This document shows positions 31,325 through 44,730 of a stretch of DNA of 64,000 bases, piece after piece; the stretch's first letter is position 1; each line of letters starts with the position of its first letter. The notes under the pieces were generated by a model, which was given only the letters and a program-made list of their open reading frames with translations, had not been told where the DNA came from and made no database searches. The stretch spans positions 41,340,972-41,404,971 of the forward strand of contig NC_053047.1 in assembly GCF_003473485.1 (NCBI RefSeq), read 5' to 3'. The translations under genes were made by a program, and so were the position numbers. The stretch comes from Medicago truncatula. Lineage: Eukaryota; Streptophyta; Magnoliopsida; Fabales; Fabaceae.

Positions 31325-31760
31325 AGAGTATTAGAACGACTGTTGCTAGCACTACTCGCTTTTTAATTCCTTACTTGTAGTGCAAGCATCTTGATCATGC
31401 TACATTGTAGCAGTGTTAATAAAACCTAATTCATGATAGAATCATCATGCAGTAAAGTAAAAAGAAAAATTATCAATATCAAACACAAAGATTATAGTTA
31501 AGAGAATGTAGAGTATAATCCAAGAAAGAAATACAGATGACACATTATTCAAAACACACAAAACTGACATAATCTAGAGTGTGTCAGCATTATTCCTCTG
31601 CTAGTAATCCTATAGAAATATAAGTTGAGGTGTTCCGTCGATAACATACTCATTTAGTGGAAAAAGATTTGGTTGTTGTTGTGTTTCGTCGATGACATAA
31701 TCTTGAAGATCCTTCTGAATCAAGTTTCTTTGAGCCGAAAACCATAAGGATCATCAAAGC
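31325..31760 (+). repeat. Duplicate of the receptor-kinase 3' flank
   Basis: This is the second copy of 26370-26800, with a roughly 60-bp insertion near 31640-31700. It shows that a receptor-kinase copy once ended just to its left. Confidence 0.85.
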
Positions 31761-32664
31761 CATCCATCCATTTTCCATCTCCTAAATAGATTCTTGCAAT
31801 AGTAACAGAAATTTTAGTGGAAATTAAATGCGACAAAATACATTATAACATCCTTCTAGATTTTTTTTTTTTTTGTGCTAATACCTTCTAGAAATATCTA
31901 AAAAAAAGGATTAAATGAAATAAAAGTCAGTACTCCATCATAGCAAATATATGTAAAATTCCACTCAAAAAATAAAACAAATATAAGTAAAATTGTCTAA
32001 AAATTTAAATACATTTGACTCAAATTTTAAACTAAATATATTTGACGTTGTAAATTTCTCTTACAAAATCTCTTTTACTTAACATTTTATAGCAAGGAGT
32101 ATGTATGTGAGTCTCTTAAAACAAAAATGTATATATGTGAGAATATTAATATCATTTATTCGGAAAAAAATATTTTAGAGCACATGTTAAGGATTCCACA
32201 AATGTTATATTTAAAGGAACTTCTACGGTGCAATTATGAAACTGACTTTTTTGAAAAAGTTAATTTTAACCTTAATGTTTGATTCATTTTTAAATTGTTG
32301 ATTATTGATTAATGATCAATAGTAATTCATTTAGTAATGTTTGCAACATCTTGGACTTACATGTACTATTTTATTGTTGGCATCTTTAACATGCAAACTG
32401 AGTTGCTGATATCATGTGAGTGTTACACTTTGTGGGGTGTTATACATAAAACAAGGTAGGATAAAATTAGATTAAGTGTATTCTTGTTAATCTGATGAAT
32501 TGATGATACTAAGGGACTGAACTTTTAATATCATTGTACAAATAGTGGGGTGTTACTCACAACACTTTTGATGTTATAGTGTTAACTTCACTAAAAAAAT
32601 TATTCTAATGACTTTACCATAGAATTTTCCAATATTTAATGAGAAAAATTAATTTTGAACTTTT
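31761..32664. other. AT-rich intergenic DNA, nothing recognised
   Basis: No open frame, RNA motif or clear repeat boundary was found. Small A- and T-rich runs only. Confidence 0.4.
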
Positions 32665-33579
32665 CAGCCTTTTTCCACTATGGCTACAATGTCAGCCTTG
32701 TCACAATTGTTTCAATGAAACCTCTCCTATATTTATTCCTTCAAAATCTTCAAACTTACAAAAATATTAGTTGCTCTTTCAGTGCATGTAAAGATACATC
32801 TGAAATTAAGTTAAGGGATTAAAAATACAATTTTGCAGCAAATATTCTATTACATACGGTGGTGATGCAAAGTCACAAGGAGATCTTAGTATGGAGACTC
32901 TAACATTAGATTCCACCTCCAACTCTAGTGTCTCATTTCCTAATACCGTGATAGGATGTGGGCACGTCAATGTGTTATCAGATAATAGTCAAAACTCTGG
33001 CGTCGTAGTTGGAACGGGAAGAGGAGAAATATCGCTTATAAAACAAGTAGGCTCTTCATAGCGATTCTAGTCGGTCTAACTCCCCTAGCAAAATTAATTT
33101 CGGAGATGCTGCTATTGTTGTTTCATCTCCTATGGTCAAAGTCATCCATCGGTCGAGAAGACCATTATTTCCTAACATTGGAAGCATTTAGTGTGGGAAA
33201 CAATAGAATAGAATACGGAGAAGGAACAAATGTTTCTATGAAAAACATCGTAATTGACTCGGGTACACCACTTACTATGTTGCCACCTCCTTTTCACTCT
33301 AAGTTGGAATCATATGTGGCAAAAGAGGTTAAACTACCATGTGTCGAGCCTCCTGATCATCGATTAAGCCTCTGCTACAATACCACCGGAAACCAATCAA
33401 ATTTTCCGGTCATCACTGCACATTTTAGTGGTGCAGATGTTAAGCTAAATTCTAATAGCACATTTTTTCCAATTGAAGAAGGGATTATGTGTTTTTCTTT
33501 CCTCTTGTCAAATGTCAAAATCACGCTTTTATTAGGATTTATATCATCTCATTTTCACCTTCATGTTAGGAGAAACTGA
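32665..33579 (+). pseudogene. CDR1-like aspartic protease pseudogene
   Basis: It starts inside the region just after the first active site (LQCQPC-like at 32675) and breaks with stops near 32760-32840. It resumes with the flap (TYGGDAKS, about 32855) and is frameshifted again near 33060. A final open stretch (33106-33579) keeps the second active-site motif DSGT and the LCYNTTGNQSNFPVITAHFS block. The C-terminus diverges (LLSNVKITLLLG) instead of the FGNLAQ block. The promoter, signal peptide, propeptide and first catalytic Asp are missing, so it cannot encode a protease. Confidence 0.9.
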
Positions 33580-33589
33580 ATTTTTCTTA

Positions 33590-34006
33590 TTGTACCAGCA
33601 CCATCTCATTGGTTTCAAGTGATAGAAATCACAGGAAAACAGAAACACAGAATTGAAGAAGGAAATTGATTAGAGACGCAACGGAAGAAGAAGAAAAAAC
33701 TGGATATGATATACCAGTTGCGACTGATGCCATGTTAAGAGTTGATCTCAACCTCCATGAAAATGAAACTAAGCTTGCAATATGCAAAGCTTTAGAGAAG
33801 AGAATGAAATATGAGAGAAAGGAATTTTATTATTCATAAATCTCGGTATTACAATGAAGCTCTATAGCTTTATATAGAGTGTAACTAACAACTCTAACTC
33901 AACTAAACTAACTAAATTCTGTTACAGCTGTTTAGGCAAGTTAAGTTTTAAACAGTTACTTGCTACCCAAGTAACAAATGTAATACAAGCTAATTAGGCT
34001 TTAACA
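33590..34006 (-). mobile_element. Truncated Ty1/copia element: 5' LTR and leader
   Basis: The LTR at 33733-34006 (274 bp, minus) has TGTTAA / TTAACA termini and an internal TATATAAAGC box. It is followed on the minus strand by TGGCATCAGTCGC, a diverged initiator-tRNA-Met primer-binding site, then an untranslated leader to about 33590. No gag or pol follows, so the element is truncated. It entered the 3' flank of the receptor-kinase pseudogene: GTCGAACTCCTCCAA.GTATC is shared with the flank of gene 1 up to the LTR edge. Confidence 0.75.
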
Positions 34007-34079
34007 GATACGTTGGAGGAGTTCGACCAATTTGTTAGTCGCTGTCAACAACATCGAACCTTATCTCCAATTTTGAGTT

Positions 34080-37000
34080 TTAAAGAAACGGAACAATATC
34101 ATATTCCCCAACAGTATCATTCCTCTGTCCGAACACCATCTCCCCTTCACTTCTAAGCAATGTGTGTAACACCTTCTTCATGGAAGGTCTACTAGAAGAA
34201 GTGTAGCAGTACACATTATCCCAAGTTTGAAAATGCAGCACATTTCATCCAAACAACTTTGTTCCATTACTTCATTGTCAAGCAACTCTATTATATTGCT
34301 TTCTGCTTGAATATGGCGCCAAGCCCATTGTGCAAGAGATGAATGCTCGTCACCACAGGTAGCTTTTTTACTGGTTGTAAGTTCCAATAGGATAACACCA
34401 AAGCTGAAGACATCAATCTTTTCATTGATTCTAGTTGTTTGAACATATTCTGCATGGAATGGAAAAAATCATGCATAGAATGCTAAATAAGGAATGTATT
34501 TGTTGGTAAGAAAAAAACAAAGGAATCAGCATGTCGTTCATTTTACCTGGAGCCATATAACCAAATGATCCAACCAAAGCTGACATGGTGTTAAACTGTC
34601 CTGGCTTCGTTAAGAATCTAGCAAAGCCAAAATCAGCAACTTTTGCATTGAATTCAGAATCCAAAAGTATGTTGCTTGTTTTTATATAGCGATGAATTAT
34701 CGGAGGCGAGCAATCATGGTGCATATAGCACAAACCATGAGCAATCCTAATGGCTATTCGCAATCGCTTTGGCCAACCAAGGACGACATGTTGCGCCGAA
34801 TCCAACATAGCTAATGACTCATTTTTGTTGTGCAGCCACTTGTCAAGGCTGCTATGTCTCAAATACTCATACACAAGCATCATAGAATCCTCATTAGAGA
34901 TACAACACAACAACTTCACAATGTTTCTATGTCGAATATTGCTCAATATTCTAACTTCGGCCCGAAACGAAGCTTCAAGCTCTTGCCTTAAATTTCTGTT
35001 ACTCTTGATTTTTTTTCACAGCAACATAGGTTAAACCGTCAACTGGAATGCGGTATACCGTTCCGAATCCTCCACTTCCGATGATATTTTGTTCTGTCAT
35101 TGAGGAAACTATGTCTGATTCTGTGAAGTTTAGCCTTTGAAATGAAATGAGCTCCCATGAATTTTCCAATGTTTGTTCTTTTTTTTCTGTAATGTTTGAT
35201 GATCTTGAACGATGCGAACAAAACCAACAAGAAAGTCACCACAATTAGGCTAATAATCAAACCAAGAAACCAACGTGAGACGTTGATTGGTTTTTTAAGG
35301 CCGGATTTGCAAAGGGTGAGGTTCAATGCTTGTGTACCAACACATACACCAGAATTGTTCAAAAAGCTTCTATCATAAGCTGAATTTTCAAATTCAATTG
35401 GAACTCTTCCCGTTAAATGATTGGTTGATAGATTGAGATTGAGATTTCTTAGACGTGTGAGTATCAGAGGTATTTCGCCTGAGAATTGATTTTCTGATAA
35501 ATCAAGAACGCTAAGGGAAGGTAAATGACCAATTGAAACTGGAATTTGTACATTAAGTTGATTTTGGCTCAAATTCAAAGTCACCAAGGATTTCCATGAT
35601 ATTACATCAAATGGAAGTGACCCTTTTAGCTGATTTTGATCAAGCAACAGTCTTTCAAGATTAGGAAGAGTTGTTAACTCTTGAGGAATACTTCCATTGA
35701 GATAATTCTTGCTTGCTATAAACTTAACTAGATTAGTCCAAGAAGATACTCCAATTGGAATTCCACCATAAAATTGATTGTAACTTATATCAAAAAGTGA
35801 AATACTTGAAGAAAAGTTTTGAGGCATTTCACCAGTGAACTTATTATGACTTATAATGAAAGTCACCAAATTCATATTCCAAAGTCCACTAGGAATTTTA
35901 CCAGAAAATTCATTCCGGTCAATTTCCAGCGCAAAGAGGTTACTACAATTTCCAATTGATTTTGGCAACTCACCACTTAAATTATTTTCATAAGCACCTA
36001 AAATTTGTAACTTACCATGATAACACAAGTTCTCTGGTAACTTTCTCTTAAAATTATTGATTTCAATTCGAAAATATTCAAGCTTTGAGTGAAGACCAAA
36101 ATCAGAAGGAAGTGTACCTGAAAACTTGTTCTTAAAAACATGGAAACCTTTTAAAGATTTAAGATTTCCTATGCTTTGTGGAATCTCCCCTGACAAATTG
36201 TTTTTGTACAAATTCAACACTGTTAACTGTTGGAGCTTCCCAAAATCATTTGGTATTTTTCCAACAAGATTATTCATTGAAAGATCAATTTTTGTCAAAT
36301 TCAATGCTTCAACCACATTTGGTATCTCTCCAAAGAGACTATTCATCGCAAGGTACACTGTGCTCAAATTCTTTAGCATGAACAAACTACTTGGAATTTT
36401 TCCAGTTAAATTGTTCATGAAAAAACTCAAATATGTTAACCTTTGAAGCTCCCCAAAGTCATTTGGAATTTTCCCTACAAGATTATTTTCTGAAAGATCA
36501 ATTTCTATCAAATTCAATGCTACTTGGTATCTCTCCAAAGAGACTATTTCTGTAAAGATACACTATGCTCAAATTCTTTAGCATGAACAAACCATTTGGA
36601 ATTTTTACACTTATAAAATTTCGTGATAAATCCAAATACTCCAAAGCCATCATCATTTCACCAATTGTTTCAGGAATCCACCAAACAAGTTGGAGTCATA
36701 CATATAAAGCTTCCTTAAATTTTTCAACTTTGTAAAACTAGATGGCAACTTTGTCCTAGGTAACATATGATTTGAGAACAATAACAATGTTTCAAGATTG
36801 AACAAATCACCAATTTCATTTGCAATACTACCATTGAAATTACATAGATAAAGTTGAAGACTTTTTAAATTTTTCAACTTACCAATACTCATTGGAATAT
36901 CACCTGAAAAGTTGTTTGCTCCAAGGCTAAGGAACTGCAGATGGGCCAACCGGTCTATATCATTCGGTATGGTACCGACAAAAAAGTTTTGTGAGAGGTC

Positions 37001-37360
37001 AAGGTGTTCAAGCTTGGAACAATTGTATAAAGATTTTGGAAACTCATTAGGAATGCAATTGAACTGAAAATCAATGTAGGTGAGGTTTTTGAGTTCACAT
37101 AGGAAAGGTGGTATTGTTTGTGTTATGTTTGTGTTGATCATTGAAAGTGAAGTGACTGAATTCTTTGTGCAAAGGATTTCTGGCCATGAACAATGTGATG
37201 AAGTATTTGATTTTATCCAATGACTAAGGAATGATGGATTCTGAAAGTGCTTTTTTATGTTTAATAGGATTTCATGTTCTTGATTATACAGCTGAGATTC
37301 AGAGTTTCCATAGGTGAAAAAGAAAATGAAGAGAAGAATTGACATGATGAATATCTTCAT
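34080..37360 (-). pseudogene. LRR receptor-like kinase 2, HSL3-related, multiply broken
   Basis: This minus-strand paralogue of gene 1 has the same two-exon layout (exon 2 begins at an AG near 34446). Compared with gene 1 there are: a 1-bp deletion near 36682; an 8-bp deletion near 36524; a 2-bp insertion in an A-run near 35180; a 1-bp insertion in an A-run near 35013; and a 1-bp deletion near 34192. The kinase signature HRD is changed to HRY (HRYIKTSN), which removes the catalytic base, so even a repaired frame would be catalytically dead. It carries extra LRR units between about 36300 and 36540 relative to gene 1. It lies opposite to the other copies and is flanked downstream by a copia LTR. 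Confidence 0.93.
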
Positions 37361-38400
37361 TTAGTTGTTTTTTCGCACATGCACACTATGTTATTCAATG
37401 AAGAGAAGATAAATTTATGTGAAAAGAAGCAAAAGACATTGAAGTTTAACATAATTTTAGTTAGTCAAATTTGCTTTATAGTGTTGGAATATGTTTATAC
37501 ATGTTTTCCGCGCACTACAAATATTCTAATCTTTATAACCCTAAGTTTTGCAACGTGAACATTAAAAAAAAATTATTCAAGTTTTGCAATGTGAACTTAT
37601 CATTGTTAATTAAATTGTCATTGCATAAAACAAATTGGCACATGCTTTGCACTGTGCAACTTTATTGATGAGCTACATCTCATACCATTCTTAATGAAAC
37701 CATTGATGCGTACGGTCTTTGGTCAATGCTATAAACAAAATTCTACAAAATGATGTATGCGGTCTATATTATCAACCATATACAAACTAAAAAAATAATT
37801 TTTTACTTGTAACAGTAACTGGATTGTGCACATGCGTGTTTCGTTATTTTTGGTTTTTTTAGTTTCATGATTATTGTGTCTCCATTCAACTGTTGAATTT
37901 AAACATGAATCTTTTGTAAATGTGTTTGAATATTTTTGCCACAAATAATAAGGAATCCATTTTATTTTTTTATTTTTAGTTTGAGGGATGATTATAGTTT
38001 GGAATATGGTGGATTCAGTTGTTAGTTTCGACTTTTGTTATTCATTGGTCAATATTAAAATCCTTTATTTGAATGGTGAATCCTAGGGTGGAAAGCGGTT
38101 GTCTCAGTCGGGGTCCAAAACCGACCATACAGTCGATATGAGATTTAAAATCCGCCATCTATTTAAAGGCTTCGTTTACGACGGTGGTGGGTTGTCAGTT
38201 TTTACGATCGAGCGGGTGGTTTGTGTCAGTTTAAGTGTATACAAAAATTGATACAAAATAATCAACAAATTTAGAAAATTTGGATGTAAAGTTTTGGAAC
38301 TAGATCTCATAACAACAATAACAAGTGGATGAACTCATGAACAACAAGGAAACACAACAGAAATAGAGAAGAGATGATGAAGAAATGAAGAGAGGATGAG
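37361..38400. other. Intergenic DNA, nothing recognised
   Basis: AT-rich with no supported gene. It includes the upstream region of the dead receptor kinase; no clear TATA box was picked out. Confidence 0.4.
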
Positions 38401-38407
38401 ATATAGT

Positions 38408-39465
<1,058 letters not shown>

Positions 39466-39539
39466 TACATAGAGAGAGGGACATGAAAAAGAAGCAGCAG
39501 CAAAACACATAAGCTTTAGCAGTGCACCAACCTAGAGAT

Positions 39540-40315
39540 GGAGTTGAAAATGTTAGAAAATTGTTGTTTACACTTCAAACAATGCCGAAACACACCAGAA
39601 AAAGACGTAAATGCTCATTGGTAGTTAACTGCCGCCGGTTAAAATTCATCGGCTGTCGATGATGTTATATTGTTAAATTACTAGTGTTTTCGAGCATTGA
39701 GTGAAGGTGAAGAGCATTCTTTAAAATGTTAGGGCTAGTGATGTAAAATGGGCTGGTGGTGTATTAGTGGGTTAAGTGGGCTCAAGTTGTTGTTGGGTTG
39801 TATTCTAACAACTTCGGTTCGGATTCGATTTGCAACGGTGCTATCCACACCCCCCCTCTACTGCACATGATTACCCAGCAGAACCTGTTTCCTTCCCCCG
39901 CCTAACCGCCCAAACCGGTTCAGCCAGCCCGTTTTTCCTTTTTCGCTCGTGGGGTGGCTGGTTTCGGACGGGTCGATCCAACTTGTCCATCCCTAGTGAA
40001 TCCATGGTAGAATAATTTTCAATTTATTTTCCATTTAAAAATAATAAAGTTAATTTAGCTATGATTTGAAACTAATCTCTATGTTTGACTTGTACCCCAA
40101 AAAAAAAAAAAAAAACTCTATGTTTGAATTTTTTTGATCATTTTCCTTCAATTAGATCCAAATTATATCATTCGGTTTTCTTTTATTAAGTTTATGATAT
40201 ATGTGGATTTTGTTTTGAAAAAGGTGGGAGAGATGCAACAACTTTTCAAGAGGGTGTGGAACAATACTTCATTTGATGGTTCACAATCCTTTAAACAAGA
40301 GGTATATAATGGCGA
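39540..40315. other. Intergenic DNA
   Basis: No supported gene. A GC-richer stretch at 39830-40010 holds a 61-codon frame with no recognisable feature. An open frame at 40134-40318 runs into the CACTA element (KKVGEMQQLFKRVWNNTSF) and may be an older transposon relic. Confidence 0.3.
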
Positions 40316-40403
40316 AGTCACTACAACATTTTTGAGTTTAGACCACACTTAACTTGACCACGGCAAAAAAAGTATGGCTTAAAATAGGAAAAATGACTTC
40401 CAG

Positions 40404-41455
40404 ACCAAGCGTTTCAAACTTTGTTTGGTAAAGAAAAACCTGGTAGAGTTCGTTGTTTTGGAAGAACAGCTACACCATCGATGTTAAGGAAAAATGAAGA
40501 AATTGCCAACATTAAGAAACACTATGAAGGTGAAATGACTAGCATGAAGGAGAGGATGGAAGCATACGAGTCATTAACAAAGAAGAGGATGGAAGCCTAT
40601 GAGTCACTTCTAAAATGTGTATTAGTGCAACAAAATCCAAATTTAAGTGAAGATGATGTGGATAACATGATGGGACATGCTTTGGGCATTGCAAATAGTG
40701 CAGCACACCATTCGTCTATATCAACCCATGTTCCTGAAAAGGTATGATATATTAGTTTGACTTACTTTATTTTAAGGTTAGATAATTGTTTAGTAAAAGA
40801 ATGGTAAAAGACATTACTCATAGAATATTAATGTTTTGGTACTGAGAATGTTGAATTTTGGACATGCTTTAACGGTTAATGACATTCTATATAGAATGTT
40901 AATTAACTAAATGAATTTGATAGTTTTGAATAATTTAAAAAAAAAATACATGTTGTTGTAACTAAATTTTCGACATTTTATGCATCTATCTGCTTGCTTA
41001 AGTGATTAGTAATTTTGTGCATGATAGTATATGAGTTGATTGAAGACACAATAGATGAGTATTGGAGGAATGATGTTAGTTAGTGAAGCTTTTGTTTGTT
41101 TGTTTGTTTTAGTTGTGTTCTTCTGCTACTGGTGCACTTTATGTTCTTCTGAAATTAAAATGAAGTAATGTCTTTATCATGGTCTTTGACAGGGGTGTAT
41201 CTATAATGCTCACACATCATTTTAGTCTCTAATATTTTGCACTATATTCTATACTTCTATACCAAATTGTATATGTGAACTAAAATGCAAATAAAATACC
41301 AATTGAAAGATATAAAATAAATTAATAAAAAAATTAAAAGATTAAAAAACATTATTTTTGCATTTATTACTTCTTTATTTTTTGTTTTATTTTTATTAAC
41401 GTAATTTTTTTGATTGTTACAGTTTGGACCCGAAGATTATCTTCAAGAGGAATGA
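40404..41455 (+). CDS. CACTA-borne plant transposase fragment (Ptta/En/Spm, Transposase_24 type)
   Basis: Two exons are readable. The first, 40404-40741, starts after a CAG acceptor with QAFQTLFGKEKPGRVRCFGR. It continues through a Lys/Glu-rich probable coiled coil with the direct repeat (K)RMEAYESL and a C-terminal Asp/Met-rich part. The second, 41423-41455, follows a GTATGA...TTACAG intron, encodes FGPEDYLQEE and ends in TGA. FGKE.PGRVR...TP is a hallmark of the accessory DNA-binding protein of plant En/Spm elements. The N-terminal half is absent because the element is internally deleted, so this is the tail of the original gene. Expression is unknown. Confidence 0.75.
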
Positions 41456-41929
41456 AGCTAGTGGATTTTGCACCTAATACTTGTTTTATGTTTTGGAAAT
41501 ACAAGAGTTGGTCGTATTTTATTTTTTGGAATCAAAAACTTAGTTGTTTTTTCTTTTGGAAGACAAGACACTTGGTTGCTAGGTTTATTGTGGAACCATG
41601 AATTGGTCTTTTGTGGACGTTACTGAATTTTGTAAAAGATGATTTTATCTTTGCTTGGTTAAATATATATATTTTAAGACATTACTATGTTAATTTATGT
41701 TCCTTTTTTAATAATTTTTTAATTATGTTTATTTATTTTAAGAAATATTTATGGAATAAAGGCACAAAAATAAATAGACGATGTTGTGGCCTAAATATTT
41801 ATCAAAAGTTTAGTCAACGAATAACTTATATAACTAAAAAGGAAATACCTAGAACTAAAAATGGCAATAAAGCAATTCTGACTCTAAAGTTTACGCCACA
41901 GTTAAAAATCAGTTACCACGGTCATAAAA

Positions 41930-42210
41930 GCGTGGTCTAATGTTCAGGTGACACCTAATCTAAATTAAATGCCAAATATCCGTGGTTTAAACTAAGCCAT
42001 AAAACCGTGCCCTATTGATGTACCTTAAGCCACGGTTACTAAAATTTCGTGGGCAAAGGAAAAAGTCCGTGGCCATAGGGAATAGGCCACGGGCGCATAA
42101 ACCACACTTGAAAAATAGTGGCCAAACCGTGGTGTAAAGCTTTGGGCACGGATATTCTGGCTTTGGCTACACTTTTTGAAGTCTGGCCTAAGTTCAAAAA
42201 TGTTGTAGTG
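41930..42210. repeat. Subterminal repeats of the CACTA element
   Basis: At least six copies of CCGTGG or CCACGG in both orientations (for example near 41979, 42033, 42069, 42087, 42127) crowd the right end. Related GCGTGGTC, GACCACGG and AGACCACAC words occur at 41928-41938 and near the left terminus. Such arrays are binding sites for the element's own DNA-binding protein in En/Spm. Confidence 0.75.
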
Positions 42211-42213
42211 AGT

Positions 42214-43504
42214 GCTTTAAATCTTTAGCCTTCAAGTGCAGTAATGAACCTTTTCTAATATGATGCATCACAACCCCCAAACACGAGGCCTGAAGAGGAT
42301 AAAGTGTTTAACAAGTTATACACTAATATCGTGGCGAGCTTATTATGATTATGACAAACACCCAAAGCTAAGGTTTTTAAACGGGAGAGATCAATCTGTA
42401 TTTTTATTTTGCTATATTCGGTGGCTTAGTATAATTGTATTTGTTGTGAGAGATATTTCCAAAATATTAATTTTGGAAGGTTGTTATCATGTATTAGTTA
42501 AATACTTATTGTGAAGCAAATTCACAAGAGTTTTGTTGCTTGATCTAGTGGTACCAGAAATTGGAAATATGTTTAGAGAAGTGCTATATAGAGCGAACTT
42601 CTCTATCCCGAAAGCCTCGCGAAACATATTTTCACTTAAAAAAAAGGACAAAACCGGTTTTATTTTATTTTAATCTTCGACTGGGTGGAAAAAACGGTGG
42701 CATGGTGTATGTTGTGAAGCCTCCATGAGAATATTTCCTGCGATGTTTATCATTACTCATATGTTTAAGGTCATTGGTTCCATTCTTACCAAGGACGCAT
42801 TTTGGAAAATGTTTTTAATAAATGGCCAAAATTGAAAAATAAATCACTTTTGTTCGAGGCATGATTCGAACCTGTGACTCTTAGTTCATATTTGGCGAGT
42901 TCTTAAACGTTGTTGATATATAAACCGTTCGGAACTGCCAGTTTTTAAGTTATTGATATTGTGTCTCTTCACCAAGTGACATATATTTCTATATAGAGGC
43001 ACCTGGGGACAGTAAGAATACAAATTCTGCAACAATTCTAATTTCTAATCCTTTTCTCTCCCATTTACTTCCCTCTAAATCATTCTTCATTTCTCTAATG
43101 CATGATTGCAGTGTAGGAAACATATTTTTGTAAACTATTATCAAAATATATATGCTTGTTGTAGTTATGCAAACCACATCAATGTATTCAATTCAAAATA
43201 TCCTGAAGAGAATCTATTGTGCATCCCATTGCATCCAATATCTAAATATTGGCGGAGGCAAATTGACTCTAAAGGTTAGTTTAATCACAATCACACACTT
43301 TAAATTTCTCCAAGTGTAATTTTCATCGACATCTTCTTTATTCAAAATGTAGCAGCATCTTCCCAACAAAAAATTCTAGCATTTGTTATCACTTGTTATT
43401 ATTACTTTATAGTTGTCTTCAACTTGTAACATTGACGTTTATCTCAACCAAATACATGAATGAAAAATATCTAACTAAATTTTACTCTTTTCACATATGC
43501 CCTG

Positions 43505-43555
<51 letters not shown>

Positions 43556-44162
43556 GTGTATCAAATAAGAGCACTATTAAAATGAGAGAAGAGAGGGATA
43601 CATAACAACTCTTGGATTAATCTTTATTGTGCTCCTTAATTTTAAAAACTGCAGCGTATAAATCTTTTTCATTCCCTTTTGTGTGCTTCTTTTCTCGCCG
43701 TTTCTTCTCGCTGTTGCTGTTACGGTTTCTTTTCCAGATCTCGGGCAAGACAATTTTGTTGCATCAAATCTAATTTTTAATTAATCGAATTGCAGTTTTG
43801 AAATCACACCAAAATGAAGTTGGAAAAATATGATTTTTTTTTTTTCATTCTGTTCATCTTCTAGCTCCAATCTACTTTCGATTTCAAGAAGATAAGAAGA
43901 AAAAAACAATCTTTCTTTCTGCTGCTATTTGTTTAATGTTTCTGTTACCAATTAAGAGAATGTAAAATTTTCTTTCTCAATTAAAAAAATCAAAATCCAA
44001 ATTTCAAATTAAAAATCAAGAGTGAATTGCGAAACTAGAAAGTGACATGACAACGAACAAAATGGATTGAAAATAAAAATCGAATTTAAAAAAGAAAAAG
44101 AAAAAGGATTTCAATGGAACATGAAGAAGAGTAGTGGAATAATTGCAAAGAAAAAATAAATC
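42214..44162. other. Intergenic DNA with an (AT)n tract
   Basis: No supported gene. A perfect (TA)n run spans about 43508-43553. A tRNA B-box-like word (GGTTCGAATC on the minus strand, near 42870) stands alone without a tRNA or SINE body. Confidence 0.4.
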
Positions 44163-44533
44163 AGAAGTGCTATATAGCACGAGACGAAAGTGAGCGAGCG
44201 GAGATAGCGGAAATCAAGCGGTGGAAAAGAAAATATGGGGAGAGAGAATTCAATTAGTTAGCAGAAAGATAAATATCCAAGGGTGGTAATGAATTCGTCG
44301 CTTCTCGTGCATGTATTTTGTCGCTCCATAAAGCATTTTTCAAAATCAAAAGTGCCGTATAGGCATAGCACGAGACGAAAGTGAGCGAGCGGAGATAGCG
44401 GAAATCAAGCGGTGGAAAGGAAAACATGGGGAGTGAGTATTCAATTAGTTAGCAGAAAGATAAATATTCAAGGGTGATAATGAATTCGTCGCTTCTCATG
44501 CGTGTATTTTGTCGCTCCATAAAACATTTTTCT
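44163..44533 (+). repeat. Tandem duplication, two copies of about 190 bp
   Basis: The unit containing GCACGAGACGAAAGTGAGCG, GGAGATAGCGGAAATCAAGC and GAATTCGTCGCTTCTC repeats with period 191 bp (GCAC at 44177 and 44368) at about 95% identity. It is non-coding on both strands. Confidence 0.9.
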
Positions 44534-44636
44534 ACTCTATTCATTGCCCCATGCAAAACGTCACATGGACCTGTATCTCTTTTTGTACCATATACCAGTA
44601 CTCCATTCTTGTTGAAGTTGTAAAAGTCAAAAGAGG

Positions 44637-44730
44637 AAAATGCATTTAATGTCAAGAGTGTGGGTTGGGGTTTCTTTATGGGACCAATTGTCATCTAGAA
44701 ATGAAGTTGATTTGTGTTGTGTGGTTCATG
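44637..44730 (+). promoter_or_regulatory. Orphan receptor-kinase promoter fragment
   Basis: TTTAATGTCAAGAGTGTG, GGGTTTCT, then AAATGAAGTTGATTTGTGTT matches 22918-22985, the proximal promoter and leader of gene 1. The TATAAATG word has become TAGAAATG. No receptor-kinase reading frame follows, so this is the upstream relic of another lost copy. Confidence 0.7.

Larger units (their letters stand above)
40316..42213 (+). mobile_element. CACTA (En/Spm) DNA transposon, internally deleted, intact termini
   Basis: The element at 40319-42210 (1892 bp) begins CACTACAACATTTTTGAG and ends CAAAAATGTTGTAGTG, the inverted CACTA terminus. AGT is duplicated on both sides (40316-40318 and 42211-42213), the 3-bp target duplication of this superfamily. 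Subterminal copies of CCGTGG / CCACGG fill its right 250 bp. It is far shorter than autonomous CACTA elements and lacks the TnpD-type transposase, so it is a deletion derivative that could move only with a helper. Confidence 0.92.

Noticed and set aside
42840..42900. Possible tRNA or SINE from a B-box-like word
   Set aside because: No A box, acceptor stem or SINE body is present around it.
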